Positions 16,454-26,783 of a stretch of DNA of 64,000 bases are shown here, in pieces (position 1 is the stretch's first letter; the number at the start of each line of letters is the position of its first letter). Made by a program: the position numbers and the translations under genes. Origin of the DNA: Burkholderiales bacterium (lineage in GTDB: Bacteria; Pseudomonadota; Gammaproteobacteria; Burkholderiales; Burkholderiaceae_C); contig RXJQ01000017.1 of NCBI GenBank assembly GCA_003963115.1, positions 124,001-188,000 on the forward strand. The letters run 5' to 3'. Below the pieces are notes generated by a model. That model saw only the letters and a program-made list of their open reading frames with translations, was not told where the DNA came from and made no database searches.

Positions 16454-19400
16454 TCAGTACAGGTCGCGGATGAAGATCAGCTTCTTCGACTCAGGCGAGT
16501 ACACGCCAAAGGTGGCCCGCGCGGACGGATCACGGTCATAGGTGCTCACGCCCGCACAGGCATTGGCACTGCCGTTTTGCGAGCGCAGCCAGCTCAGGCC
16601 CGCACCGGTCGAGGCGGGGTGATTGGCCAGGCACGACTGATCCGTCGTGGTGCTGCCCAGATTGAGCGCGATGTCAACGCTGCCCGTCGAGCCCGCGCCG
16701 GGCGCGCTCAAGGTCAAGGTCCCGTTGCCGCCAGAGATGGACAAACTGGATGAAGATGTCGACCAGGACGATGTCGAGGCGCCCTTGCTGTCGACATAGC
16801 CGCTGAGCACCACCGAGCCCGCCGACAGGCTCGTGCACGCGTCACTGCCGTTGATCACCCAGGCCTTGCCGTTCCAGTACTGGGCCTGCACCGCCATGCT
16901 CAGGCTGCTCTTTTCGGAGCCAAAGGCGTTGCTCAATTTGAGCCGGCCACTGCGGACCGTGACAGTCTGCTCCGAGCCACCGCTCGCGGGGTTGGAGGTC
17001 ACCCCGCTGGTGTCCGTGGCCCGCAGCGCCAGCGACGCAGGCGCCGTCAGCTTGTTCGTGAACGTGAAGGTCGGGGTGGTGCTGCTGCCCGACGACAGCG
17101 AGGCCACGCCGCTCACAAAGCTGCTGGCGCTGATGCTGCTGGGGCTGAGCGAGCCCGTCGCGCCCTGCGCCGTGAGCGTGACCGCCTTCGCATAGTTGGG
17201 TGAGGTGTTGACCGTGCCATCGTAGTTGCTCGTGGTACCGCCCGTGGCGTTGGCAGCCGTCACGGTGAAGTAGCTCAGCGGCTGGCCACTGTAGACAAAG
17301 GTGCCGCAAGCAGGCGTCAGGCCCACTGTGAAGTGATGCGGCTGAAAAGCCCCGACCGCGCCAGTGCTGCCCGTGCTGCCCGTGACCGTGTTGCCAGAGC
17401 CCAGGTAGCTGCCGCTGACCAGGGAGGCCGCGATGTCGCCCGTGCCCACTTCCGACCACTTCAGATCGTTGACCGTGACCGCGCCGCCGCTGAAGCTGCT
17501 CGATGACAAGGTGGGCGACACCACCGTGCCTGTGCCTGACAAGGTGCCCGACGAGGCATTGCTGCCGGTGGGCCGGTACTTGGTCCACGACAGGCGCACG
17601 TAGTCACTGGTGACCGCGCTCTCCTTGCCGAAGTTGGGCGTGGCCGCGCCTGCGCTGTTGCGCGCCGTGACCGTGGCCGAGAAGGCATTGCCCGCTGTCA
17701 AGGGGGCGGCCGTCACGCCGCTGATGCCGAACGAGGCCGGTGAAGCGATGAAGCTGGTGCTACCCGACATGCTCAGGCCCGCATCCGAGCCCGAGCCGGT
17801 GTAGCTCCCGCTCAGCGACACCTGCCCCACATCCGCATACAGCATGCTGGTCGTGGCCATGCCGCTGGCGTCGAAGCTCAGGCTCACGCCGGCCCCTGTG
17901 CCATCGCAGGCTGACGCGACGCTGTTGCCCGCGTTCAAGGCCGCACCCGCCACGCGTACCGGCAAGGTGCCGGTGCCGGGGTTGCTGTAGCTGCACTTGA
18001 AGTTGATCGTCTTGCTGACGTTGGCGAAGGCCGGTGTGCACGAGGCGGTGCTGGTGCCCTGCTTGACCGCCGTCACCGTGAAGGCGGTCGAGGTCTCCGA
18101 CACCTGGTTGGGCACGGACAGCAGCAGCCCCGCCGTGTTCACGCTGTAGTTGCACGTGCCCCCGCTGGACGCCGCCACACCCAGGCCGCAATACAGCGAA
18201 GGCGAGCCCGAAGGCGTCATCGACAAGCCACTGACACCCACCGTCACATAGCCCGTGCCCGGCACCACCGTGACCTGCGCACTCACCGTCTGCGTCGATG
18301 CACCCGCCGAGATCGAGAAAGCATTGCTGCTGGCGGGCTTGACCGTGGCGCCTGCGCCAGACAGGTTCAAGGTGCCGCTCAAGCCGCCAACATAGGTCGT
18401 GCTGCAGGCCGCGTCACCACAAGCCTGGATGGTGAAGATGGTGGGCGTGCAGGTCAGGCCAGACGAAGCACTGGTGGTCACCGACACATGGTGCAGCGGC
18501 GCATAGACCGGGTAGTTGCAGCTGGACGAACTCGTGGCCGTGACGCCAAAGCCGCAGTACAGCGAAGGCGTGCCGATCGGCGTCATCGACAAGCCACTGA
18601 GGCTGGTTGCGACATAGCCCGCAGCTGGCGCCGTGGCCACGGTCAAGGACACCGAGGTCGTGCTGCTGCCCGACGCGATCGTGAAAGCCGCGCTGCTGCC
18701 ATCCGACATCAGCAAGGTGCCCGTCACCCCGCGCGTGTACAACGTGCTGCAATCGGCCGTGGCGCAGGCCTTGAGTGTGAAGGTGTTGGGCACGCCCGCG
18801 ATGCCCGATGTGCTTGCCGTGGTCACCTCGATGTGGTCCAGCGGGCGCAGGGCCGTCACGCCGATGACGATGGGCCCCACGTCCCAGCCGATGTAGGTGT
18901 AGCCGGGGATCTTGTTGTCCACCAAGTCGCCCATGGTGTAGCCCGACAACTCATTGCCCAACGCCACGGTTTCGGTGCGCTGCCAGTTGAGGTTGTAGTC
19001 GAACACATGGAGCGTGCTGGGGCCTTCCAGGAAGTACAACGCCGACTGCTCCGCGCCAATCATGTATTGCAATTTGCTGGTCAGGGTCTGACCGTTCCAC
19101 GAGCCATTGGTGAACTTGGTCGCTGGCGCGTCGTAGTAAAGCAGCCCGGCCACACCGTACCAGTAGTAGCTCAGCGAGCCATCGTTGTCGAGCATCACGA
19201 AGAGCTTGTCGCTGAATGCAAGCAGGTTGCTGTTGCCCAGCACCGACTCGCCGTTGTGCGGCCCGCCCGACAAGGTCAGGGGATAGACAAAGCGCAGCAC
19301 GGACGGGTTGCCCCACAGAAACGGCGCGCCGAAATACTGGTTGCCGTACCAGTTGAACCAGTAATTGTTGATCGAGTCGCTGGGGTCCACGAAGTCAATG

Positions 19401-19786
19401 ATCCAGTCTTCCGACAAATCCTTGGCGCGGGTCTTCGACGTCGAACTGCTCAGGCCGTAGCTGGACTCGATCAGGGCCTTCCACAGGTTGTTGCAGGTCT
19501 GCTGCATATTGCCCGGCACCACCGCGCTGGGGAACATCGTGCTCAGTTCCTTGGGCGGACAGACGTCGTATTCATTGAGGTTGCCGAACTCCTCCGGGTA
19601 GGTCGTGATGCCCCCGGAGGTGGTGCGCCCCCACTCGTTCCAGCGGGCGGCAAAGGTGTAGTTGCCGGCGTAGTTGTAGGCCAAGGCCAGCCCATGCCAG
19701 GCCAGCATCAGCCACAAGCCCAGGCCGATCTGCCAGAAGCGTGAAATCGGTCGACCCCACTGGCCGACACCCTTGCGATGGTGCAT
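16454..19786 (-). CDS. MshQ-like exported surface protein (DUF6701) with novel N-terminal domain
   Basis: 1110 residues from the ATG at 19786; an upstream ATG at 19843 would put 19 residues before the signal peptide. Residues ~12-36 form a signal peptide ending LALA. Residues ~37-310 are an aromatic-rich region (NYAGNYTFAARWNEWGRT, NNYWFNWYGNQYFGAP) that I cannot assign. Two ~115-residue repeats follow (about 315-428 and 429-552), each with VTT..., a C-x4-C pair, then LSGLSMTP.G.PSLYCG.GV....CNY. The rest is Ser/Thr/Gly-rich DUF6701, ending with DPSARATFGVYSPESKKLIFIRDLY, the conserved MshQ C-terminus. MshQ is normally part of MSHA pilus loci, but no pilus genes are nearby. A surface-attached adhesin-like role is plausible. 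Confidence 0.8.
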   Translation of the reverse strand: MHHRKGVGQWGRPISRFWQIGLGLWLMLAWHGLALAYNYAGNYTFAARWNEWGRTTSGGITTYPEEFGNLNEYDVCPPKELSTMFPSAVVPGNMQQTCNNLWKALIESSYGLSSSTSKTRAKDLSEDWIIDFVDPSDSINNYWFNWYGNQYFGAPFLWGNPSVLRFVYPLTLSGGPHNGESVLGNSNLLAFSDKLFVMLDNDGSLSYYWYGVAGLLYYDAPATKFTNGSWNGQTLTSKLQYMIGAEQSALYFLEGPSTLHVFDYNLNWQRTETVALGNELSGYTMGDLVDNKIPGYTYIGWDVGPIVIGVTALRPLDHIEVTTASTSGIAGVPNTFTLKACATADCSTLYTRGVTGTLLMSDGSSAAFTIASGSSTTSVSLTVATAPAAGYVATSLSGLSMTPIGTPSLYCGFGVTATSSSSCNYPVYAPLHHVSVTTSASSGLTCTPTIFTIQACGDAACSTTYVGGLSGTLNLSGAGATVKPASSNAFSISAGASTQTVSAQVTVVPGTGYVTVGVSGLSMTPSGSPSLYCGLGVAASSGGTCNYSVNTAGLLLSVPNQVSETSTAFTVTAVKQGTSTASCTPAFANVSKTINFKCSYSNPGTGTLPVRVAGAALNAGNSVASACDGTGAGVSLSFDASGMATTSMLYADVGQVSLSGSYTGSGSDAGLSMSGSTSFIASPASFGISGVTAAPLTAGNAFSATVTARNSAGAATPNFGKESAVTSDYVRLSWTKYRPTGSNASSGTLSGTGTVVSPTLSSSSFSGGAVTVNDLKWSEVGTGDIAASLVSGSYLGSGNTVTGSTGSTGAVGAFQPHHFTVGLTPACGTFVYSGQPLSYFTVTAANATGGTTSNYDGTVNTSPNYAKAVTLTAQGATGSLSPSSISASSFVSGVASLSSGSSTTPTFTFTNKLTAPASLALRATDTSGVTSNPASGGSEQTVTVRSGRLKLSNAFGSEKSSLSMAVQAQYWNGKAWVINGSDACTSLSAGSVVLSGYVDSKGASTSSWSTSSSSLSISGGNGTLTLSAPGAGSTGSVDIALNLGSTTTDQSCLANHPASTGAGLSWLRSQNGSANACAGVSTYDRDPSARATFGVYSPESKKLIFIRDLY

Positions 19787-20093
19787 GCGTGTTCGTTGAA
19801 GCGTTACGGACTCTGCCTGGTATTTTGTTATACAACATAACAATAATCATCTTCACAACGTCACAACGCGACGGCATGGCAAGGGCGATGAGGCGGAGGG
19901 TGCAAAAAACGTCAGATCGCCATCCTCCACCCCGCATCCACTTTTGTCTTGTCGACAACGGCCAGGCTTTGACATCGCCTGCCAAGGTCATTCATGGCCC
20001 CATGCCTGTCGCCCTTGAAGCTTCAGCCGCCACACCAATCTGCCGACATGATGAAGAGACGCCCCCTGATCGCGGGAGTTAATCCCATCTTCC

Positions 20094-20107
20094 GTGATGT
20101 AGATCAA
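20094..20107. promoter_or_regulatory. FNR/ANR-like box upstream of feoA
   Basis: GTGAT-GTAG-ATCAA matches the FNR consensus TTGAT-N4-ATCAA at 9 of 10 defined positions. It is centred at 20100.5, about 52 bases before the feoA start codon. FNR activation of feo transcription under low oxygen is established in E. coli. Here the match is by eye. Confidence 0.5.
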
Positions 20108-20117
20108 CCAATCTCAT

Positions 20118-20132
20118 TGCGAATCGTTCGCA
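20118..20132. promoter_or_regulatory. Fur-like palindrome in the feoA promoter
   Basis: TGCGAA-TCG-TTCGCA is a perfect 6-3-6 inverted repeat inside an ATTGCGAATCGTTCGCATT context resembling betaproteobacterial Fur boxes. It overlaps a possible -35 (TTGCGA, 20117-20122) with -10 TAGAAT at 20141-20146 (18-base spacer). Iron-dependent repression of feo would be expected. Confidence 0.5.
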
Positions 20133-20152
20133 TTTAGTCCTAGAATGCAGTC

Positions 20153-20434
20153 ATGAAATCGCAACGCCACCCTCATTCAGGCCAGTCGCCCGCCACCACG
20201 CTGGACAAGCTGCCCGTCCGGGCGGTGGCCACCATCCAGGGCATCCAGGCCGGCCACCATGACGGCGGCGCCCTCAAACGCCGCCTGATGGAGCTGGGTT
20301 TCGTGCCCGGCGAGCGCGTCCAGGTGCTGCGCCGCATCTTCTTTGGCCGAGGCCCTCTGGCCGTGCGTGTGGGCACCAGCACTTTCGCGATGCGCAAGCT
20401 GGAGTCCTCCTTGATCGAAGTGGTGCTGGCCTGA
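20153..20434 (+). CDS. feoA: Ferrous iron transport protein A
   Basis: 93 residues. The SH3-like FeoA core is clear: LDKLPVRAVATIQGIQAG, ALKRRLMELGFVPGERVQVLRR, FFGRGPLAVRVGTSTFAMRKLESSLIEVVLA. The first ~17 residues are an extra polar stretch. FeoA is a small cytoplasmic partner of the FeoB iron permease. No Shine-Dalgarno sequence precedes the ATG; with the -10 at 20141-20146, transcription would start almost at the ATG, so the mRNA may be leaderless. feoB follows after 69 bases. Confidence 0.92.
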   Translation: MKSQRHPHSGQSPATTLDKLPVRAVATIQGIQAGHHDGGALKRRLMELGFVPGERVQVLRRIFFGRGPLAVRVGTSTFAMRKLESSLIEVVLA

Positions 20435-20503
20435 GCCTGACCTCCCCGAGACAGCGCCCCGACACACCCCCACCCGCATCGGCCCGTACGAGGAATTTGA
20501 TCC

Positions 20504-22393
20504 ATGGCGGCAGTCACCCCCGACGTGTCAGGCTCGCCGCTGATCGCCCTGGTCGGCAATCCGAACTGCGGCAAGACCGCCCTCTTCAACCGCCTGACCG
20601 GTGCCAAGCAGAAGGTCGGCAACTACGCTGGCGTGACCGTCGAGCGCAAGGAAGGGCAGTTCGTCTCACCTGGCGGCCAACACTGGCGCCTGCTGGACCT
20701 GCCCGGCGCCTACAGCCTGCTGGCCGCCACCCCCGATGAAGCCATCACCCGCGACGTGATCGCGGGCGTGCGCGCTGGCGAGTCGCCGCCGGTCGGGCTG
20801 GTCTGCGTGGTCGACGCCACCAACCTGCGCCTGAACCTGCGCATGGTGCTGGAGTTGCAGACCCTGGGCGTGCCCATGGTGCTGGCCATCAACATGATGG
20901 ACCTGGCCACCAAGCGCGGCATCCACATCGACGTGCCTCGCCTGCAAGCCGAGCTGGGCATCCCCGTGGTGGAAGCCGTCGCCGTGCGCCCCGGTGGCGA
21001 GCGCGCCCTGCTCGATCAGCTCGACAAGCTGGACTGGGCCGCCTTGCCCCAGCCCGCCACGCCGCGGCCCATGCAGCGCATCGCGCAGACGACGGTGGAA
21101 GACACGCACCAGCGCGTGAGCAAGCTGTTGGCGCGCTGTGTGGCCATGCCCGAGCAGGGCTCGCACCTGACGGCCGTGCTGGACCGCTACGTGCTGCACC
21201 CCGTCATGGGCCCGATGATCCTGGCCGCCCTGATGTTCCTGGTCTTCCAGGCCGTGTTCACCTGGGCCAAGTGGCCCATGGACTTCATCGACAGCGGCAT
21301 GGGCCTGGTGGGCGACTGGGTCAAGGCCCACATGACCGACGGCATGCTGCGCGGCCTGCTGGTCGATGGCGTGATCGGCGGTGCGGGCAGCGTGCTCGTC
21401 TTCCTGCCGCAGATCCTCATCCTGTTCGGGTTCATCCTCGCGCTGGAAGACTCCGGCTATCTGCCTCGTGCAGCTTTCTTGCTCGACCGCATCATGGGCA
21501 GCGTGGGCTTGTCAGGCCGCGCCTTCATTCCCCTGTTGTCAAGCTTCGCCTGCGCGATCCCCGGCATCATGGCCACGCGCACGATCGCCGAACCGCGAGA
21601 TCGCCTGGTCACCATCCTGATCGCGCCCTTGATGACCTGCTCGGCACGCCTGCCCGTGTACGCGCTGCTGATCGCGGCCTTCATCCCGAGCCGCACCGTG
21701 TGGGGCATCTTCAACCTGCAAGGCCTGGTGTTGTTCGCGCTGTACATGGCGGGCATCCTCTCGGCCATGCTGGTGGCCCTGGTGCTCAAGAAGCTGATGA
21801 AGCAAGGCGGCGCCCAGCCCTTGCTGATGGAGCTGCCCGACTACCACGTGCCCCATCTGCGCAATCTGGCGCTGGGTTTGTGGGAGCGCGCCAGCATCTT
21901 CATCAAGCGCGTGGGCACCATCATCCTGTCGCTGATGATCATCCTGTGGTTTCTGTCGAACTTCCCCTCGCCACCGGTTGGCGCCACGGGCCCGGCCATC
22001 GAATACAGCCTGGCAGGCATGGCCGGCCGTGCGCTGGAGGTGATCTTCGCGCCCATCGGTTTCACATGGCAAATTTGCATCGCCCTGGTGCCGGGCATGG
22101 CCGCGCGAGAAGTGGCGGTGGCGGCGCTGGGCACGGTCTATTCCATGTCGCAGACGGGCGATGAGTTGTCCAGTGCATTGCAGGGTTTGATCAGGCACGC
22201 CTGGTCCCTGCCCACGGCCTTGTCCCTCATGACCTGGTATGTGTATGCGCCACAGTGCCTGTCCACATTGATCGTGACACGGCGCGAGACCAATGGCTGG
22301 CGCGTGCCGATGATCATGCTGGGCTATATGTTCACGCTGGCCTACCTGGCCTCGTTTGCCGTCTACCACCTGGCCTTGCGTTGGGGAGGCTGA
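20504..22393 (+). CDS. feoB: Ferrous iron permease FeoB
   Basis: 629 residues, ATG at 20504. The N-terminal G domain has G1 GNPNCGKT (~18-25), G3 DLPGAYSL and G4 NMMD. The membrane region begins at about residue 225 and contains the two Gate motifs, including GCxxPxxM-type segments seen here as SSFACAIPGIMATRTI and LVPGMAAREVAVAALGTVYS. It imports Fe(II) across the inner membrane. It is shorter than the 770-residue E. coli protein and matches compact proteobacterial FeoB. It is transcribed with feoA and the Cys-rich gene that starts one base after its stop. Confidence 0.95.
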   Translation: MAAVTPDVSGSPLIALVGNPNCGKTALFNRLTGAKQKVGNYAGVTVERKEGQFVSPGGQHWRLLDLPGAYSLLAATPDEAITRDVIAGVRAGESPPVGLVCVVDATNLRLNLRMVLELQTLGVPMVLAINMMDLATKRGIHIDVPRLQAELGIPVVEAVAVRPGGERALLDQLDKLDWAALPQPATPRPMQRIAQTTVEDTHQRVSKLLARCVAMPEQGSHLTAVLDRYVLHPVMGPMILAALMFLVFQAVFTWAKWPMDFIDSGMGLVGDWVKAHMTDGMLRGLLVDGVIGGAGSVLVFLPQILILFGFILALEDSGYLPRAAFLLDRIMGSVGLSGRAFIPLLSSFACAIPGIMATRTIAEPRDRLVTILIAPLMTCSARLPVYALLIAAFIPSRTVWGIFNLQGLVLFALYMAGILSAMLVALVLKKLMKQGGAQPLLMELPDYHVPHLRNLALGLWERASIFIKRVGTIILSLMIILWFLSNFPSPPVGATGPAIEYSLAGMAGRALEVIFAPIGFTWQICIALVPGMAAREVAVAALGTVYSMSQTGDELSSALQGLIRHAWSLPTALSLMTWYVYAPQCLSTLIVTRRETNGWRVPMIMLGYMFTLAYLASFAVYHLALRWGG

Positions 22394-22394
22394 C

Positions 22395-22667
22395 ATGCAG
22401 CACCTCGATTGGCAAACCCTCGTGACCATGGCCATCGGTGCTGCGGCGGCTGTTTACCTGGCGCGCCGCTGGTGGCCCGGCTTGAAAGGCCTCGTCAAGC
22501 CCCAGCCACCGGCCAACGCCCCAAGCCCCATTTCACAAGATGGTTGCGGCATATCGGGCTCGCCCACCGGAGCGGCCTCTTGCGGCCATGGCTGCGGCAA
22601 CTGCGGTCAAAGCAGCACATCGCCGGCCAAAGATCACCGCCGCGTGATCCACATCCACCAGGACTGA
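22395..22667 (+). CDS. FeoB-associated Cys-rich membrane protein
   Basis: 90 residues, ATG at 22395, one base after the feoB stop. A single N-terminal membrane helix (LVTMAIGAAAAVYLARRWW) is followed by a cytoplasmic tail with a Cys cluster (DGCGIS, ASCGHGCGNCGQ) and a His-containing C-terminus (RRVIHIHQD). This is the layout of FeoB-associated Cys-rich proteins that replace FeoC in many betaproteobacteria. The cysteines could bind iron or sense redox state. That role is inferred from position and composition. Confidence 0.8.
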   Translation: MQHLDWQTLVTMAIGAAAAVYLARRWWPGLKGLVKPQPPANAPSPISQDGCGISGSPTGAASCGHGCGNCGQSSTSPAKDHRRVIHIHQD

Positions 22668-22788
22668 ACGCAGGGCACCCCCACGGTCGGGGGATCTTCC
22701 CCCCCTGTGCCGGGGATGGCTGAGCCCGTCCTCGATTCCTAAACTGTCTTTCACTCCGATTCACTCCAGGCTTTCCCCAATCTGTACC

Positions 22789-23019
22789 ATGCGACCGCTG
22801 TTCGCCATTGCGCCTCTGGCCTTGCTGCTGGCACTCTTTGGGCCCACGCCCCATGAGGCCAATAAGGTCCTGGCCGATTTCAAAAACCACATTGTCGGCT
22901 TCAAGACCACGAGCCAGCCCGACAACGGCAGCGACATCGCATCCACCGGCAAGGCTTCGATGATGGGCAGCACCGCCCCCCGCAGCGGCACCGTGGTGGA
23001 AACCGCTTATCGCCCCTGA
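22789..23019 (+). CDS. Small exported protein of unknown function
   Basis: 76 residues. A short basic N-terminus and a hydrophobic segment (FAIAPLALLLALFG) look like a signal peptide or membrane anchor. The rest is polar, with no Cys and no recognisable domain. No clear ribosome binding site precedes the ATG at 22789. The gene lies between the feo operon and a strong terminator, so it may be the last gene of that transcription unit. The 121 bases before it contain a G/C-rich stretch with competing CCCCC/GGGGG pairings but no U-tract. Confidence 0.5.
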   Translation: MRPLFAIAPLALLLALFGPTPHEANKVLADFKNHIVGFKTTSQPDNGSDIASTGKASMMGSTAPRSGTVVETAYRP

Positions 23020-23055
23020 AGCCAGCCCCTGGAGCCACAAGGCTCAGCGCAATCC

Positions 23056-23089
23056 AGCCCGGTCCTCATCGACCGGGCTTTCTTTTTTT
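23056..23089 (+). terminator. Strong intrinsic terminator
   Basis: AGCCCGGTC and GACCGGGCT pair as a perfect 9-bp stem with a 6-base loop, followed by TTCTTTTTTT. It closes the feo side and insulates the thiamine operon. Confidence 0.92.
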
Positions 23090-23112
23090 ACGCCCGCTTT
23101 CTGGCTCGGTAG

Positions 23113-23142
23113 CTGGCTTGGCCCATGGCTTGCGCTTACACT
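23113..23142 (+). promoter_or_regulatory. Candidate promoter of the thiamine operon
   Basis: A -10 like TACACT (23137-23142) with a weak -35 CTGGCT (23113-23118) and 18-base spacing would start transcription near 23149, at the first base of the TPP riboswitch. Confidence 0.45.
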
Positions 23143-23147
23143 GGGCG

Positions 23148-23245
23148 TTGCTCCGGGGTGTGCCAGATGCGAATCGAGCTGGCGCTGAGATGGGATACCG
23201 AACCCGCTGAACTTGATCCGGTTCATACCGGCGAAAGAAGAGCCG
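23148..23245 (+). ncRNA. TPP riboswitch (THI element)
   Basis: The conserved THI-box pieces are in order: CTCCGGGGTG (23151-23160), GCTGAGATGGGATACC (from 23184), and the 3' part with ACCCGCTGAACTTGATCCGG and TTCATACCGGCG (23203-23233). GCTC (23150-23153) can pair with GAGC (23240-23243) to close P1. It precedes thiC by about 130 bases and should shut off the operon when thiamine pyrophosphate is abundant. No U-tract terminator lies between it and thiC. A CTCCTT at 23273-23278 is an exact complement of the thiC AAGGAG at 23361-23366, which suggests control of translation initiation. Confidence 0.93.
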
Positions 23246-23252
23246 TACCTGA

Positions 23253-25298
<2,046 letters not shown>

Positions 25299-25336
25299 AT
25301 CGGGCTCGCCTCATCGTCCCAGCAGTAGGAAACGTC

Positions 25337-26482
25337 ATGTCAGGCAAGTCTCTGCGCATCGGCATCGCAGGTGCCGGCCTGCTCGGTCGTCTGCTGGCCT
25401 GGACCTTGTCGCATCAAGGCCACCAGGTCAGCGTGTTCGACCCGGCCGCCGGGCCACAGCCCGCACACGATGGCCACGGTGCCGCCGGCTTCACCGCCGC
25501 TGGCATGCTCAGCCCGCTGGCCGAGCTGGAGACCGCCGAGCCCGATGTGGCTGGACGAGGCTGGCACTCGATCGAGCGCTGGGCGCAGATCACCGAGGCC
25601 CTCGCGGCACGCGTCAGCCCGGCACCAAGCTTCTCGCGCCGCGGCAGCCTGATGGTGGCCCATGGCAGCGACCTGGGCGCGGCACGGCGTGTGCTGGCTC
25701 GGCTGGACATCTCTGGCCCGGCCTTTGCTCATGCAGCACAGCCACCCGAAGCCTTGAGTGCCTCGCAATTGCAGCAACTCGAACCTTGCCTGCACGGCAC
25801 CTCGGGCCCGCTGCATGCCTGGATGCTGCATGGCGAAGGCCACATCGATTCAGTGCGCACCTTGCAAGCCCTGCATGACGACGCACGAGGTGTGCAATGG
25901 CATTGGTCGCGCACCGTGCATGGCGTGACGCCTCACACACTGAACCATCGCGACACCCTAGGCTGCGACGAACGGACCCAACACTTCGACCTGGTCCTCG
26001 ATGTGCGCGGCACCGGCGCCCGGCCCGACCTGCCGGTGCGTGGCGTGCGCGGTGAAGTCGTCTGGCTGCATGCGCCCGGCATCGGCCTGCAACGCCCGGT
26101 TCGCCTGCTGCACCCGCGCCACCGCGTCTACATCGTGCCCCGGCCCGGTGATGTCGTGCTGATCGGGGCCAGCGAGATCGAAAGTGAAGACCGTTCGCCT
26201 ATGTCCTTGCGCTCTGCCGTCGAGCTGATGGCCGCTGCGCACAGCATCATCCCGGAGCTGGCCGAGGCCCGCATCCTGCGCATGGATGTGAACCTGCGCC
26301 CCGCCCTGCCAGACCACCGCCCGCAGATCCAGATCGAGCCCGGCCTGGTGCGCATCAATGGCCTGTACCGGCATGGCTGGCTGCTGGCGCCGTCCATCAT
26401 GGATGAGGCCTTGACTCAAGCTGGCTTGATCAGTGAACAGTGGGGCGCACTGCAGCCCGACGAAGTCGCCGCACCTCATTGA
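25337..26482 (+). CDS. thiO: Glycine oxidase ThiO (FAD-dependent)
   Basis: 381 residues, ATG at 25337 with AGGAAA upstream. The N-terminal Rossmann motif GIAGAGLLGRLLAWTLSHQGHQVSVFD binds FAD. A conserved GAAGFTAAGMLSPLAE stretch and the C-terminal NGLYRHGWLLAPSI are typical of ThiO in DAO-fold glycine oxidases. It oxidises glycine to iminoglycine for thiazole synthesis, as in aerobes that lack ThiH. It lies directly before thiS. Confidence 0.92.
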   Translation: MSGKSLRIGIAGAGLLGRLLAWTLSHQGHQVSVFDPAAGPQPAHDGHGAAGFTAAGMLSPLAELETAEPDVAGRGWHSIERWAQITEALAARVSPAPSFSRRGSLMVAHGSDLGAARRVLARLDISGPAFAHAAQPPEALSASQLQQLEPCLHGTSGPLHAWMLHGEGHIDSVRTLQALHDDARGVQWHWSRTVHGVTPHTLNHRDTLGCDERTQHFDLVLDVRGTGARPDLPVRGVRGEVVWLHAPGIGLQRPVRLLHPRHRVYIVPRPGDVVLIGASEIESEDRSPMSLRSAVELMAAAHSIIPELAEARILRMDVNLRPALPDHRPQIQIEPGLVRINGLYRHGWLLAPSIMDEALTQAGLISEQWGALQPDEVAAPH

Positions 26483-26497
26483 CCTACTTCTCGCGAC

Positions 26498-26737
26498 ATG
26501 TCCACCGCCGCCCAACCCGCCACCATCCAGATCCGCACAGACCACGGGCCGCTTGAGCTGTCCGCAGGCAGCAACCTAGCGCAGGCGCTGGACGCCCTGC
26601 TGCCACGGTTGAACAAGCAACCAGAGCAGGTGGCCACTGCTGTCAATGGCCAGTTCGTGTCACGTGGGGCTCGCAGCGATCACATCCTGCAAGACGGCGA
26701 TGCCGTGCTGTGCTTCTCGCCCATCACTGGTGGCTGA
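26498..26737 (+). CDS. thiS: Sulfur carrier protein ThiS
   Basis: 79 residues. The ubiquitin-like fold ends in the required Gly-Gly (CFSPITGG), which is adenylated and thiocarboxylated as sulfur donor for ThiG. The N-terminus is ~10 residues longer than E. coli ThiS. The spacing to thiG is 46 bases. Confidence 0.92.
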   Translation: MSTAAQPATIQIRTDHGPLELSAGSNLAQALDALLPRLNKQPEQVATAVNGQFVSRGARSDHILQDGDAVLCFSPITGG

Positions 26738-26783
26738 AGATGAAGACGTCAGCCACCAGCTCACCATCTGAAGGAGACCTGAC

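Larger units (their letters stand above)
19787..20152. promoter_or_regulatory. Divergent promoter region between the MshQ-like gene and feoA
   Basis: This 366-base region holds no credible gene. The mshQ-proximal part is AT-rich, unlike its surroundings. On the minus strand a candidate promoter is TTGTGA (plus-strand 19853-19858), an 18-base spacer and TGTATA (19829-19834). An inverted repeat TTGTTA/TAACAA (19825-19830 and 19838-19843) straddles that -10. The feo-proximal part has an FNR-like site and a Fur-like palindrome, listed separately. An open frame at 19741-20082 on the plus strand lacks family features and is probably spurious. Confidence 0.5.

Noticed and set aside
16454-18200. Ser/Thr/Gly-rich repeats in the MshQ-like gene as a DNA-level tandem repeat array
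   Set aside because: The repetition is at the protein composition level; I see no conserved DNA repeat unit of fixed length.
19741-20082. 113-codon plus-strand frame in the divergent region before feoA
   Set aside because: It overlaps the start of the MshQ-like gene and regulatory DNA, and the translation shows no fold or family.
22680-22725. G/C-rich hairpins with alternating CCCCC and GGGGG runs after the feo operon
   Set aside because: Competing 5-bp stems without a U-tract; the real terminator is at 23056-23089.
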